Part shown: piece by piece, positions 32,337 to 44,130 of the stretch
Numbering within the stretch: position 1 is the stretch's first letter
Layout: every line of letters begins with the position of its first letter
Assembly: GCF_000687475.1 (NCBI RefSeq)
Contig: NC_057316.1
Location: 2,046,001-2,110,000 of the forward strand
Reading direction: 5' to 3'
DNA from: Ustilaginoidea virens
Taxonomy: Eukaryota; Ascomycota; Sordariomycetes; Hypocreales; Clavicipitaceae
Length of the DNA: 64,000 nt
Program-made: the position numbers and the translations under genes
Notes under the pieces: model-generated
The model's input: only the letters and a program-made list of their open reading frames with translations
What the model was told of the DNA's origin: nothing
Database searches by the model: none

Positions 32337-33387
32337 CGAAGGAGCTCGTCCTCCACACGGACGCCGATTGAAGACTCCAAAATCGCTGCAGTTATTCTGT
32401 ATTACGAGTCATGACAGTAATAATGCCAAAGCGGTGTGACGAGTGTAGAAACGGGGGCGACATGGAAACCCCGAGTGGAGAGCATCCAGGACACGTTTGC
32501 GAAGATGATCAGCGAGTCTTTCGAAGAGACGTCAACTGGTTGTGGTTTGCCATCCGTTGAAGTAACCAGTAACCTGGCCAAGAGTCGTCGCAAATCCACC
32601 CCAACCCCACTACATCCACCCTGGCGTGTTTCCTTCCTATTGCATAATTGCATGCCTGATGCTCGAGCCCTGTGCGGAGAACTCCGTAACTCCGTACTCC
32701 CTACAGGGGCTAGGAATACCGCAGCCTCTCCCCGTGCCTAGAGTCGTACCGTACCGTCTTTTATGGTTCCTAAATAGCATACGGAGTACTTCTCGCATTG
32801 ACTGTCTTTCCCTAGCCAATTTTCCATCATGCGCAAGTAAAATGACTTGCTATCGAACAAGATGGTGTGCACAAGCACGTACCTCAGACCTTGGCTCGCA
32901 GGCCCGCTTTAAAGCGTTGCCGGATCCGGTAGTCCGTACTCCGCAATTACCGAGTACCTGCTGGATACAGCTACCTTGCTTGGGTGGCACTTAAACAGAT
33001 TACACAATTACTTGCTCTTCAACCGTAGACATCTATTCCTCCGTTTAGTCATACTCGATCCGAAACGGCGCCGATTTCTCTGCACCGGAAACAGAAACAC
33101 CTGGCACTTCGCACGCAAACCCATTCAGCCGATTGATTACTCGGAGAGTCAGGGTCTCGGTTCTCGCGGCAAATCACTCTGTCACGTGAGCTGGCGTAGC
33201 GTGATCCTCTGACGCGTCCTTCCTCTTCTTCCAAGGATCAGAGATACGAGACACGACGCGAGACGGAAACCTAACCAGCGTAGATCGGATTAACAAGCCT
33301 TTCCGACAGCAGATTAGCGAGATCCCATCTTGCAAGCAGCTCTCTGTACTTGGCTTCCTCACAGGCTCACGCACGCCACGCGAAGCA
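32337..33387. other. Divergent promoter region of the PXA and SUB1 genes
   Basis: A kilobase of shared 5' DNA. It contains several copies of a TACTCCGTA/TACGGAGTA-type motif (near 32680-32700, 32778-32790, 32930-32960). No gene seen. Confidence 0.5.
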
Positions 33388-34076
33388 ATGTCGTCCAAGT
33401 CCAAGAAGCGCAGGGCTGCTGATGAGTCTGACGAGGACCAGAGGCCAGCACCAAACGTTGCCAAAAAGACAAAGCTCGGCGTTGCGGCAGACGGCGAGGA
33501 CGATGACGGCAATCCGTTCTGGGAGGTGAGCAGGCAACTCGGAGTAGAAAGCTGGGGGCGGTTCTCATCCATCAATGTTGCTCTGTCCGCTCGTTCAGAC
33601 GGTGTTTTCTTGGGCCGCTGCTCGACGATTAACTGGTCTGTCTTTAGCTGTCAAGCAAGCGCCGTGTCGGCGTGTCAGAGTTCAAGAAAGCGTGTCTCGT
33701 TAATATCCGAGAGTACTATGAGAAAGACGGCAAGCTACTTCCAGGCAAGAAGGTTTGTACCTTTTTATCCTTGCACTCTTTCCTTCTTTTTTTTTTTTTA
33801 AATGCTCCCGTTCTTTTGAATGCTCCTTTTTTTTGATATATATTCCTGTCGGAAACTGACACCCAGCAGGGAATCTCGTTATCCGTCGACCAGTATACGG
33901 CTTTGTTGAAAGCAGCACCTGCCATCAACGCTGCTCTTCGCAAAAAGGGCCAGAATTTGGAGCACCTTGACGACCTGACCGGCGCAGCCGTCGAGCCAGC
34001 AAAGCCGGGAAAGAGGGAAGCCAGCAAGCCGTCCAGGGCAAACATCGAGGCAACAAGCGACGAGGACGCCGATTAA
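33388..34076 (+). CDS. SUB1: RNA polymerase II transcriptional coactivator PC4/SUB1
   Basis: Three exons: 33388-33525, 33648-33752 and 33870-34076, 149 aa, all phase 0. Introns are GTGAGC/TTTAG and GTTTGT/AGCAG. The N-terminus is basic/acidic and disordered ([15 protein letters not shown]). The PC4 single-stranded-DNA-binding fold starts at [20 protein letters not shown], continues through [20 protein letters not shown] and [22 protein letters not shown], and ends in an acidic tail (ATSDEDAD). PC4/SUB1 binds single-stranded DNA, helps transcription start and release, and protects the genome; these roles are known from yeast and human homologues. Confidence 0.95.
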
Positions 34077-35061
34077 AAAGTCCGGGCTCCACGAAACGAA
34101 ACGTGGCGAGAAGCTCAAGACACGCCGGCTCGAGACCCTGAAGCCGGCGCGAACCCCGGGGCGCGGAGGAGTATTGCGGCGCCAGACTCGGGCCGCGGGC
34201 GCTTGAGTGAGGGATAGGGATGTGTTTCGCTCAGGAGTGGCTGTTGGATACCTTGTTCCTCATGGCATGCGTGCAGCGGGATTCCATACCGGGCTTTTAC
34301 TCAGTTATGGTTCCTTGCGGGTCGGCCGGACGATGTCGAAACACAACACTTCGCGCTTCACCTTTCTGAGACGTATATTTTACTTTGACCTGGGGCCAGA
34401 GTGTATGGGACGAGGACGCGAGGTTTCAGTACAAGTTAGCAGCGGGTTTGCGGTGGATGTAAAGAGCACAGGCTGCTGCACGTCCATCACATCACGTAGG
34501 CCCCTCGACGGATGTTGCTGAGTGCCGTCATGTTCCTGTGCCCAGGTATGCACTGATTGTTGTTCTCGGTGTCGGCACAAGAGCCTTCCGAACCAACTGG
34601 ACTTGGTTGGATTCTTGGACTCTCCCTCGGACCAGCCCGCCTATTGTCATGCTGCCTGGGGCGCGGTGTCGTCGGGCCTGGTCGGCCGCCTGACCCTGCG
34701 GATGTTCTGCTTGTACTTCGTCATGGGTGACCGTTTTTTTGGCCACGGCTCGGCTGGTGCCTATCTGCGTTGAAGTGTCCCATGTGTCCCATGTGCAACT
34801 GCCATGTTAGCGGGGACATTATCAGCCATCGTTTGTTCCTTTACATATATATATATATATATATATATTCTTTCGTGGATTTAGCACTGCAAGCATGCGC
34901 AGGAAAAATGACGGCCGTGTTGCGTCTGGCATGATCCATGCTCTAAGCCGTTCGCGTCTTTCTATTCTATTACTGGGGTCGCTCTGTTCGACATTGCAGC
35001 CCTCATCGTACCTGTCACCCCCTTCCGCCGCGGACCGGACCCGTGTGCTACTCAGCACTGC
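34077..35061. other. Convergent intergenic region
   Basis: Between the 3' ends of SUB1 (+) and the J-protein gene (-). It contains a (TA)n tract at about 34845-34868. No gene seen. Confidence 0.5.
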
Positions 35062-36285
35062 CTAGCGGTTCCCCCTCGCGCCAGCCGGGGCGTTGATTCT
35101 TCGCTTCTTAAAGGACGTGCCCATGGCATCCCGGACCATGGGATCCGCCCTGATGGTGTTCTGAACCAGCCACTCCCGCATCTTTCCCCGCAGGTTGTTC
35201 ACGGCGGAAGCGTCGCCCTTGAAAGGAGCGACCTCCATGTCCATCAGGCGGCCGGCATCGGCATCAAGCTGCCTCGAGAGGGCCTCGAGCCGCGCCAAGC
35301 TTTCCCGGAGGGCCTTGTCGTCCTCCCCGGCCGCGGCGGCCTTCCTGGGGCTCGGGTTCCGCACCAGCAGCGGCCCGATCTGCGACAGGGCAATGTACGC
35401 CGTCAGGGTGATCTTCCTCAGCAGCCCGACGAGCTGGAAGGGCAGGTACGGCGGGCGGCCGGTCAGCGTCGTCACGACGGCGTTGGCGGCTCTCAGCAGG
35501 GGCGGGAACCCGGCCCGCGTGGCGGCGTGCACCTCGAACAGCCCCAGCGCCAGCAGGATGAGCCAGCGGTAGAACTTGCCAAAGTCCATGTAGCCAAACA
35601 GGCCGAGGACGTAGACGGTGGCCGCGGCGACGGCGTAGTGCGGCAGGACGGTGTGGACGACGCCGCGGGCGACGTAGTCGCGGACGGTGGCGCACCTTTC
35701 CCACGAGACGACGGCGTCGCCGAAGCGGTCGTAGGCGAAGCGGCGCGCGGCGTCCTGCAGCGTGTCGCTGGCCAGCTTGAGGTGGATGAAGTAGGCCTCG
35801 GCCTCGCTGCCGGCCTTGTCGGGGTGGTGCAGGGCGGCGAGCCGGCGGAAGCGGGAGCGGATCTCGCGGTCCGCGGCGGCGGCGGGCACCCCCAGCTCCT
35901 GGTAGTACGAGGGCTGGCGGCGCAGGTCGTGGTCGGCCTCGTAGATGGTGTAGAGGAGGTAGGCGGCCACGACGAGGATGCGGATGCGGCGGCGGTGCTC
36001 GGCGTGGCGCGGCGACCCGGGCTGCGGCTTGCGGTCGCCGGCGCGGATGGTGACGCCGTAGTAGATGGTTTGCAGCCAGGCGGACGCGAGCTGGCGGGCG
36101 ACACGGGCGACAGACACGGGGGGGAGGCGTTTTGGCGCGCCGTTAGCTCCGGGTGTGCTGGGGTCGGGGTCGGGGCCGGGGGGGGGGGGGGGGGGGGGGG
36201 GACAGGTTCACGGAACTCATCGGGCGGGTTGTGCACGTACCCCGGGTAAGAAGGACCAGCCTACCAGCGAGAGGAGTGCCGACAT
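35062..36285 (-). CDS. Membrane-associated DnaJ-domain protein
   Basis: Two exons: 36285-36241 and 36090-35062, 357 aa. Exon 1 encodes only 15 residues (MSALLSLVGWSFLPG). The 150-nt intron (GTACGT...CGCCAG) contains a 24-G run. After a membrane segment (ILVVAAYLLYTIYEA) comes the J domain at about 78-135: YYQELGVP, IRSRFRRLAALHHPDKAG with the catalytic HPD, AYFIHLKLASDTLQD, AYDRFGDAVVSW. Two or three further apolar segments follow (HTVLPHYAVAAATVYVLGLFG, WLILLALGLFEVHA, LVGLLRKITLTAYIAL). Then come a coiled stretch and a basic end (SFKKRRINAP). The family is conserved in filamentous fungi. ER membrane location and Hsp70 co-chaperone activity are inferred from the HPD motif. Confidence 0.88.
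36178..36201. repeat. Poly-G run (24 nt) in the J-protein intron
   Basis: Read directly between the two exons of the J-protein gene. Confidence 0.95.
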
Positions 36286-36976
36286 GCTGGGCGATGGCGC
36301 ATGGCACGGGCGCGAGGGAGAGGGCGAGGCTAAGAAAGACGGAGATGGAGATGGTGATGGGTTGAATGTGTTGTCTGTGTTGAGTTTGGCCTGGCCTTTT
36401 CGGAGGGAGCTATGTTGATGACCTGGAAAAGTGGGTCAACACGGGTACCTGGCCTGGATTGCCAGGCACTGGGATTTGTCTGTGTTGCGGTGTTGCGTCA
36501 AAATCACCAAGTGCGGCTCTATGTATTCTGCTTCATGTCTTCAAATGCTTTTCATATGCTACATAGTACATGGTGTCCTTTTTAAGCTCGTCCGCTGGTT
36601 ACAGAAAAGACAGTTATGAGAAGAAGAAAAGGAAAAAAAAAAAATGCAAGAATCAGCGAGACAACAGAGGTGGAAAAAAAAAAAAAAAAAAAAAAAAAAA
36701 GAAGCAGGACAAAGTGCCAACCGCCTCCGCGGATCAAATACAAAATAGTCAACGAGGAAACTGCCGTAATGCCCAAGTCGCCAAAAGGTTGGGTATCGGA
36801 AGCACTTGCGAGGTTCACCATGCAAACGACCAAAAAACATACGGACGGACCTGGGCCGACGAAACATAGCTGGGCGCCCGCCCTACCGCGCCGCAAGTGA
36901 CAGCCATCCGCCCGTCAAGACGTCAATCGAGGCGCACCGTGCGAAAAAGAAGTCAGGGTGGTGGGGAAGATCCCCA
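36286..36976. other. Intergenic region with a poly-A run
   Basis: 5' flank of the J-protein gene and 3' flank of the Uds1-domain gene. It holds 27 consecutive A at 36674-36700. No gene seen. Confidence 0.5.
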
Positions 36977-39295
36977 TCACGGTTTGAACACCGCCGCTGT
37001 GAGAAATAGCCCGTCGTTGTTGTCGGCGAGTGTCGGCGGACTGCGGGCGTGGCCTTCAGGATCCCGCTTGGCCGCAACTCCCGCAGATTTGGGCGCCAGT
37101 GGGGTAGGTGCCGCGGAAAGAGGGCTGTCTGCGGTGGAAGCAGACTCGGGGCTTGCCGGTGTGCCGGCCGCAGGGGAAGCGAGTGCAGCGGAGGATCCGG
37201 GTCCCGCGCCGTTGAGCTTCTCGTGGCTCCGCTGCCTGTGTCTCTCCCGCTCATTCTTGCCGTCGCTTGCTGACCTCTGCTTCTCAGCCGGAATCTCTGG
37301 CAGTGTTTTGGGATCGTTCCTGGCCATCTTGGAAATCTCGTCCTCTACGTCGGCCAGCAGTGCGTAGACATCATCCCCGGCGTATATCCGTATGCTCTCG
37401 ACGTCTCTCCGCCTGGCCGTGCCCTTCGCGTCCTCCGCCACGACCGGGTGCTCAAATATGGTGCTGGGGACCTGGGCGACGACCCGCGGAGGCGAGGGCG
37501 AGTAGTCGCCAGCTCGCTTGGCGAAGCTGCCTTTTGCCGGGCTTCGCGGGGGCGTGGAGGGCTCACGCGGTCCGGTGGGAGATTGGATGCCCATGGCTTG
37601 CAGCCGCACCTCAGACGTGGATGGCGCCGAGTCCGAGTATTTGGGGCTAGGCAAGATGGCTGCGGCGGCGACGTGTTCCAGGAGCTTTTGCCGCACCCTT
37701 GTGCGTCGATTTTCCGCTCGCTCAAGCTTGGTGACCCAGTCGTCGATGGAAGCATCCAGCTCCGCCAAGGCTTCCTCCTGCTTGAGCATCGAGTCGTGGC
37801 TGAACTTGGCGACTCTGGGCGACCGAAGGTATTGGCAGATGCGGGAGTGCAGGTTGCGACGCCCGGCACGTAGAGAAGTGTAGGTCCGCCGCAGATACTC
37901 TGTCCGCTCATCAAGGTATCGAAGCTCCTGCGAAAGAGCATCGACATGCTCGACGTTGAGTACCTCGAATCGTTCCGCCTGCCCCAAAGCCTTCGTCCGT
38001 AGAGTAGATAGGTCTCTAGCCCCAAGGATTTGGCAGGCTTCCGACGGTTTCCATCCTTTGGGAAGCTCCTCGAAAGCTCTCCTCTCAAAGCTCATTGAGC
38101 GCTTGCCCTGGTTGTCTTGGAGGAATGATCCCTCGTGCAACATACCGTCCATCCTCCTCGGCCGGCCACGACCCGTGACGGAAGTAAACGAGTCTGAAGC
38201 GCCGCGGCGATGTACGCGCACGTGAGCCTCCTGTTGCCTGTCGCGCGTGGCCCCCAAGTACCCACGGTCACTCTGGGATGACAAGACACTGACAAATTCA
38301 CATGGCTTCGGCGAGACACGTTGAGATTCCACGATTGGCGCGGAGACGGGAGTGGGCACAGTGGCCGTGGAATCAGCCCCGGTGCGGGCTGACCCAGAAT
38401 AAGGGAGATCGGAGGAGGAGGTGGTTGTGCTGGCGGAGGAGGGGCTGGGCGTGGTTCGTTGCCTGCGTAGTAAAATCCCATCTGCCCGAGTACTGGGCCA
38501 AGGAAACGGTGGGCTCTGGGCCGAGACGAGCTTTGCACTGGATGTTTTGGACCGTAAAAGCGGAACAGGACAGTCAACCACGGGAACTGCAGAGGGCGTG
38601 GGCTGGTGAGACGCAAGCAGAGGGATCGACCGCTTCAGTGCAGATGGAGCCAGAGCTCGCCCTACAGACTTGAATAGGTGATTGCTTCCAAAAGCACCAG
38701 TATCGTGAGCAGGCTGTCCATTATCCCTGGCATCGTCAGGGGCACTGACGGACCGCTCATGGAGAGGTGGTCGGCCGGGAATCGTTGCTGATGTATTGAT
38801 TAGCAAAGGACGGATGGCTTCCACGGCTGCTTTGATCAGAAAGGAGAGCGAACTGACGAGAGTCCATGGCGACTTCGTGTACGGTAGTCATTGGCTCCAG
38901 GTCAGGAACGCTAAACTTGCGTCGCCTGAAAGAGTTATGATGGTTCATCCGGGCAGCAGCATTGAGTCCAGCAGCTTGTTTGTCGGTCGTGGCAACGTCA
39001 AACAACTTGTCGCCCTCCGAGATCTTGATGATATCCAGAGACGGCAACGGCTTATCTTTGGGGAAGAACTGGTATCTCTTTGCCTCTGTCGGCAGCCTTC
39101 TCCGAGGAGACGACTTGCTGTCGGTGCTTGGTTTTGCGGGTGTTGTCTGCAGAGCCTCCCTGTCAGTTGATCCGATGAGCAGTGAACAACCAGCTGATTC
39201 CATCGACTTACGGAGAGAATGGATGGTGCTACGGAGAGGGGTTTCGACGGAGGGCCATTGTTCAAGTTGGCAATACAGCTAACGATGTGAGCCAT
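36977..39295 (-). CDS. Uds1 (up-regulated during septation) domain protein
   Basis: Three exons: 39295-39212, 39146-38858 and 38787-36977, 727 aa. Introns are GTAAGT/CTGCAG and GTCAGT with a gctaat branch site and an ATCAG acceptor; phases close exactly. It starts MAHIVSCIANLNNGPPSKP. Residues 30-250 are a Ser/Pro-rich linker with RYQFFPKDKPLPSLDI and SFRRRKFSVPDLEPM. The Uds1-type helical domain lies at about 370-480 (LSTLRTKALGQAERFEVL, VDALSQELRYLDERTEYLRR, DDWVTKLERAENRRTRVRQKLLEH). The C-terminus is disordered, with IRIYAGDDVYALLADVEDEI before a Ser/Ala/Pro tail. The domain is named from a fission yeast gene induced at septation; the molecular role is unknown and coiled-coil scaffolding is likely. 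Confidence 0.85.
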
Positions 39296-40379
39296 TGGGA
39301 TGGAAGAGAATCCTGGCTGATCAACCGATACGTTGACGGGGCTTGAGCAGGGCAATTAACGGTACGTGATGAGAAAAGCAGGTTCGAGCTCGACAGGTGT
39401 ATCTGTAGAGTATATGTAGAGACGCAAAACAAGTAGAGAAGAGAATTGAAACAAAAAATCAAAAGAAAGCATGAGAGAATGGAAAGCGTCGCAAAAGCTG
39501 CCAGTGTAATTCAGCCTGTATTCCAGTCAATGACACGTTGAACGGATAATCTACAACACTAACCCATCTCCGATGCAGCAGCGTGGGCCGGAACCCACCA
39601 GGCACGATGCCAATCGCGGGTGACTCGCATGGATGCCGCCCGGGTCAATGCTCAACTCTCTCTTGTCTTGAGCCCAGCTTGGACGGAAGGGAGAAAGAGC
39701 CACGGGCTTGGCGGGGAGGGTGTCCAGTGTCCACCGTCAGGGTAGAGAACCGTGCCCCTTGCTAGTCATTGGCGAGGATTCATTGTCAGCATCCCGTCCA
39801 GAAACACACAGAGAGGGCCGGGCCTCTGAGACGAAGGCTGCCCCGTGCGTGTACTTTGTAGGGAATAGGGCTCCAGCGCAGTGGTCAGATGTGGGGATGC
39901 CATCCCTTGATGGGTGGGAATCCGAGCAAGCCACGGCGGACACGCAGAGCTAGCCACAGCAGCAGATGCAAAACAAGTTCAAAGCTTGCAGTGGCGCCAA
40001 GACCGGGTGAGATTAAGCTCTTTGGGGTAAAGCCAGAGCCAGACAGAGTCGAAAACCGGCAAAATCGGGTACGCGGAGGCCCCGCTCCCCCCGAGGGGTA
40101 ATCGGGGGGGGGGGGGGGGGTGGCCGGCAAGGCTTTGCGCCATCTGCAGCCTGCCTGCATATGTGAGCAAACGGTTGTTCAAGTGATATGCGGAACGTGG
40201 AGCTGAAAACCAGGTGCGGTTACTTTCTGGACGTCTGGTACCCACTGCGACGGAGCAGAGGAGCAGAGGAGCAGAGGAGCAGGGCCAAGGAAAGACGCCG
40301 GGCAGGGCCGCGATGCAAAAGTGAGGGGTTGAATGTGTGGAGGGTTCAAGTTGACGTTGAAAGGTGGTGGGTGACTGTT

Positions 40380-40482
40380 GACGACGGGTGACGGGGTGAC
40401 GGGGTGACGGGGTGACGGGATGACAGGTGGGGTGACGGGATGACAGGTGGGGCGACGGGTGGTTGACGGGTGGGTGACGGGT
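40380..40482. repeat. GGGGTGAC-type minisatellite
   Basis: Imperfect repeats of ggggtgac and gggatgacaggtg read directly. Confidence 0.9.
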
Positions 40483-40857
40483 GTCAAACAAGCAGGCAGA
40501 CATGGAGACCCCTGGCCCTGGATCCCTTGAGGCTTGCTTGCTTGCTGGGCCGATTGTTTCCTGACTAATCCGGACAGCGCACTGCACGTCCGCAGGGCGA
40601 ATTGGGACTGGCGCAAGATTCCAGGCTCCACGTCACGCAGGGGTCAGGGGTAAGTAACACAGCACGCACATTAGAACCCCGGGAATTTGGTGTCAACTGC
40701 TGGTGGCTTGTCGGCCGATTTGTCGCACGCAGCGGCAGCTTGATGCCAGTGCGTCAGCCTGTCGGGTGTCAGGTTGCGTCGCCCTGCATCGCCCTAATCG
40801 TGCCGGCAACACGGGGCGCGTCTCAACCAGCAAGCGCGGTACTCTGTACATCTGTTT

Positions 40858-40858
<1 letters not shown>

Positions 40859-40893
<35 letters not shown>
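40859..40893. repeat. Poly-A run (35 nt)
   Basis: Uninterrupted A run read directly, in the gene-poor region. Confidence 0.95.
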
Positions 40894-40894
<1 letters not shown>

Positions 40895-41384
40895 AAAGCA
40901 GCCAAGCGCAGGCAAAAACAAAGGAAATGGCTGGGGGGACGTTTGATGGCTACATACCAAAGTAGCATCACTTGCCGCCAAGCACGAGCTATTGAGTGGC
41001 ACGACACATGGCATGGGAGCTAGCTGGCAGTTACAGTATCAATACGACGACGCATCGCCCGAAGAGACACCCGAGAAACACCCGTTGATTCGCACGCATC
41101 CATCTTCCGGCCTTGCCGGCTTTCAATGTCCAATGTTCCTTTCTGGCGCGCAACCTCCTCCACCCCAGTACAGTACATACTTCCGCGGGTCCGTTCATTG
41201 CCCATTGTTTTGCCTGCCAGTCCCCATGCAACCCCTCTGCTCCGTGCCGACCCCCACCTGTCGAAAAGGGTGCGTGCGCACTGCGCAACACACCACGGCA
41301 ACACACTATGTACCTACGCAACACGCTAGCCTTGGCAAAAAGAAACATCAGGAAAAGACAAGAGACGAAATGAAGATGAGGAAG

Positions 41385-41453
41385 AAAAAAAAAGCAAAAA
41401 AAAAAAAAAGAAAGCAAAAAAAAAAAAAAGAAAGAAAGAAAGAAAGAAAGAAA
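41385..41453. repeat. A-rich (GAAA)n tract
   Basis: A8-A13 blocks followed by GAAA repeats read directly. Confidence 0.93.
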
Positions 41454-44130
41454 ACCCGCAAAACAAAAGGACCGCCATGATGCGTCCACTCGACAGCCCT
41501 CGGACAGTCTCCGCCGCATCGTGATTCGAGCTGGTGTTCTGTCTGAGCCCCAGCGCCCTGGAACCGTCTGCTCTGGCCGGCCCCCCGGAAGTTGAAGCCT
41601 TCCATGTCCCTTGGAAAGCCTCGCATCAAGTGAAAACACCAGACCTGCACGGTGGCGCCTGTCGGGCTGCTGCCGCTGCATGTTTCCGATCCGGCACCTA
41701 CATGCAGGTATTGACCTTGACATGAACTGACTGACAGCTGCCGCCACTAGTGCACAGCCCCGTCGTCTGGTTTCTCTCCCTTGGAGTCCTGGCTTGGGGC
41801 TTTTTGCTAGCGCGGACCCGGAATCCTTGCAGGTAGCCGCGATGGAGAAGATTGAGCCCGAGTTGGCATTTTTATCAAAAGACAGCTATGCTATTCCATC
41901 GACTTCAACCTTGTTTTTCTTTTTCTTGCCAGGAAACGAGCAGCTGGCATTGCGTCATGCATGCCTCGCACAACCAGGTCGGCAGGAAACCTTGTCGTCA
42001 GTCAGTTGGTCGACTCTCTCTGCTTCGTACAGGAGGAACCCAAGGTACATGCCGTTACTACCTACCAGGTACCAACCTCCTGATGTGTTGAAGTTTGAAC
42101 GAACCTCCTAGGCAGGGTTGCAGTGTTGCAGTGTTGCACCACCCGTTTCGCGGCTAAATACAAGGGATCAGGGGCGCGAATAGCAGCCAGAGGTATTGTA
42201 ACTAGGCCTAGAACGGAAGCCCCCCCACGCTTTGATTCATGCAAGGGTCAACACATGCACATGCAGATATCTAAAGTTCCAGAGGTACGTACCTAGGTTC
42301 CTTGGGAGGTAGGCATTCCCTGCCAGGCACAAAACGACTGCAAGGCGCTGGAACCTCCCTATTTACATTGTAGAGAAAGCCCAATAGAGCCGCACTTTAT
42401 GTGGCGGCACATGTTAGCGCAACATCAAATGCGGCTTACAGCAATCGCAGAAGATGAAGATTGATAAAGGGTTTTGAGCACCTTGAATTCATGACAAGCC
42501 ACATCTAGTTGCTACCCCTGGTTATTGGGGGAATCCTACAGCTTGAAAGATTCTCCTTCACTGATACAAGACTGTCAGCGTCTTGAGGGCATCGCGCGGT
42601 AGAAAACGTCAACTACAACGATGAATGATGCGGAAAGTGCGATGCGTTCACACGCTATAATAAGTAAACAAAGCAACGTACAATCAAGTGTAGATGTAAA
42701 AAAGATCGAGCTATTCAGCACCCAACCCTGGGGCGGAAGCGGCCAAAGACCAGCGTTAACGACGGCCTTTAGCATTTTCATAACACGCCAGGCCGTAGTA
42801 GGAGTCATCCGCTTAACCAAGCGAGAAATCAAGGAGCAAAACAGCTTTACCTGTAAGGTGTGTGTGTGTGTGTGTGTAGAGGCATCCCCTTTCGTTTTGG
42901 GCCCCATTTGCTGCAGCGTTCTTCAGCATCTCGCTACACATCGCCCTCGAGATACTCGCGGTCCTACTTTATAGTCTACTGTGTCCTTTGAAACAGCTCT
43001 TGTGCCTTTGGATTAGTCTCGTTGATACTCTGTTCAAGAAAAAGGAGCGAAGCACGGCGTCGGAGCTGCTTCCAAGGCTGTTGGAAAACTCGTCATGTTG
43101 TACGGCAGGGACTCGCGAGCATGGAAGGAAGGTGAGCTACTCATAAACCTGCCCAAGGGAAAGCAGTATATAGATGCCAGAAATCTTCCGACCTGGGCTT
43201 ATCCTGCTACATGACCGGAAAAGGGCTGCTGCGTGTGCACGTACTCCATACAGTGGCTGGTCTCGTGTGCCCCCGGGTGCTGGACTACCGCCGTCAAGGG
43301 CGTGCCAGCCATGCACAAGACATTCAGCTGTAGTTGTACGCTTCATGTATCATCCTCTTGGCAGCGTGCCCATAGCTCTCAATGAGGAAAGCCTCGGGCA
43401 TGAAATGCTGCCATCGGTCGTGGACGGGGGATAGTAACGTCGGGCATGACGCGGGACGGCCTCTCGCGTCGGGGTTGCTTGGGGAACGTGTCTCGCCCAG
43501 TGTCAATGGCCATGACGGGCTTGTTGGAAGAAGATACTGCTTCAGTCTCCGGTCAAGTGCAGCCACTGCGTGACGAGGGGAAATCAAACATGGCACGAGG
43601 CACGACCTGCTCGAGCAATGCTAGCTACCTCCCCGCCTGTCTCCCTCCCTCCCCTTTCTTCCCAGCGGTAGACAGGCAGGTGCGCAGCGCAACGCGGATG
43701 GCTTCTCAATATGAACCAGACCCTCTGCGAGGCTCAAGGGCGGCAACTTGTACCGCATCCATACCCGAGCCTGCTACTAGAGCATCGAGCGTATCGTGTC
43801 GAGCCGTGCTGCTCCTGCAGTATGTAGCCGGTTCTCCGGGAACTCTCTTTGAAAGGCAGCATGACAGCACGCCTGTCTTTGCTGTTCCTTCTCGCCTGCT
43901 GCAGTAGCTTCCATCGCAATAGTTCAGTTAGAGCAGTTGTAAATACACGCTTTCCGAAACCATCTTCTGTACTTCCATGCTTAAATATCTGGTGGTCCTC
44001 CTTGTCTTGTTCTTCTTCTTTTATTCTCTTTTCCCAAACACTCGACCCAGCAGGCTCCCCAGCCAACCACCTTATTCCATATTCATGGCATCGATAACTT
44101 TTTGTGTCTTCAACTCTTGCCGTCGGTCTC

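Larger units (their letters stand above)
39296..44130. other. Gene-poor region with simple repeats
   Basis: Nearly 5 kb without a recognisable gene. It holds a G run at 40104-40120, GGGGTGAC-type repeats at 40380-40482, a 35-A run at 40859-40893, an A-rich GAAA tract at 41385-41453, ACCT/AGGT motifs near 42060 and 42280, and a GT tract at about 42858-42877. Several 100-240-codon open frames exist on both strands but overlap repeats and lack family motifs. Confidence 0.55.

Noticed and set aside
43324..43596. Minus-strand frame containing FMPEAFLIESYGHAAKRM
   Set aside because: It reads somewhat protein-like but I know no family with it and the flanks do not extend it. A search would be needed.
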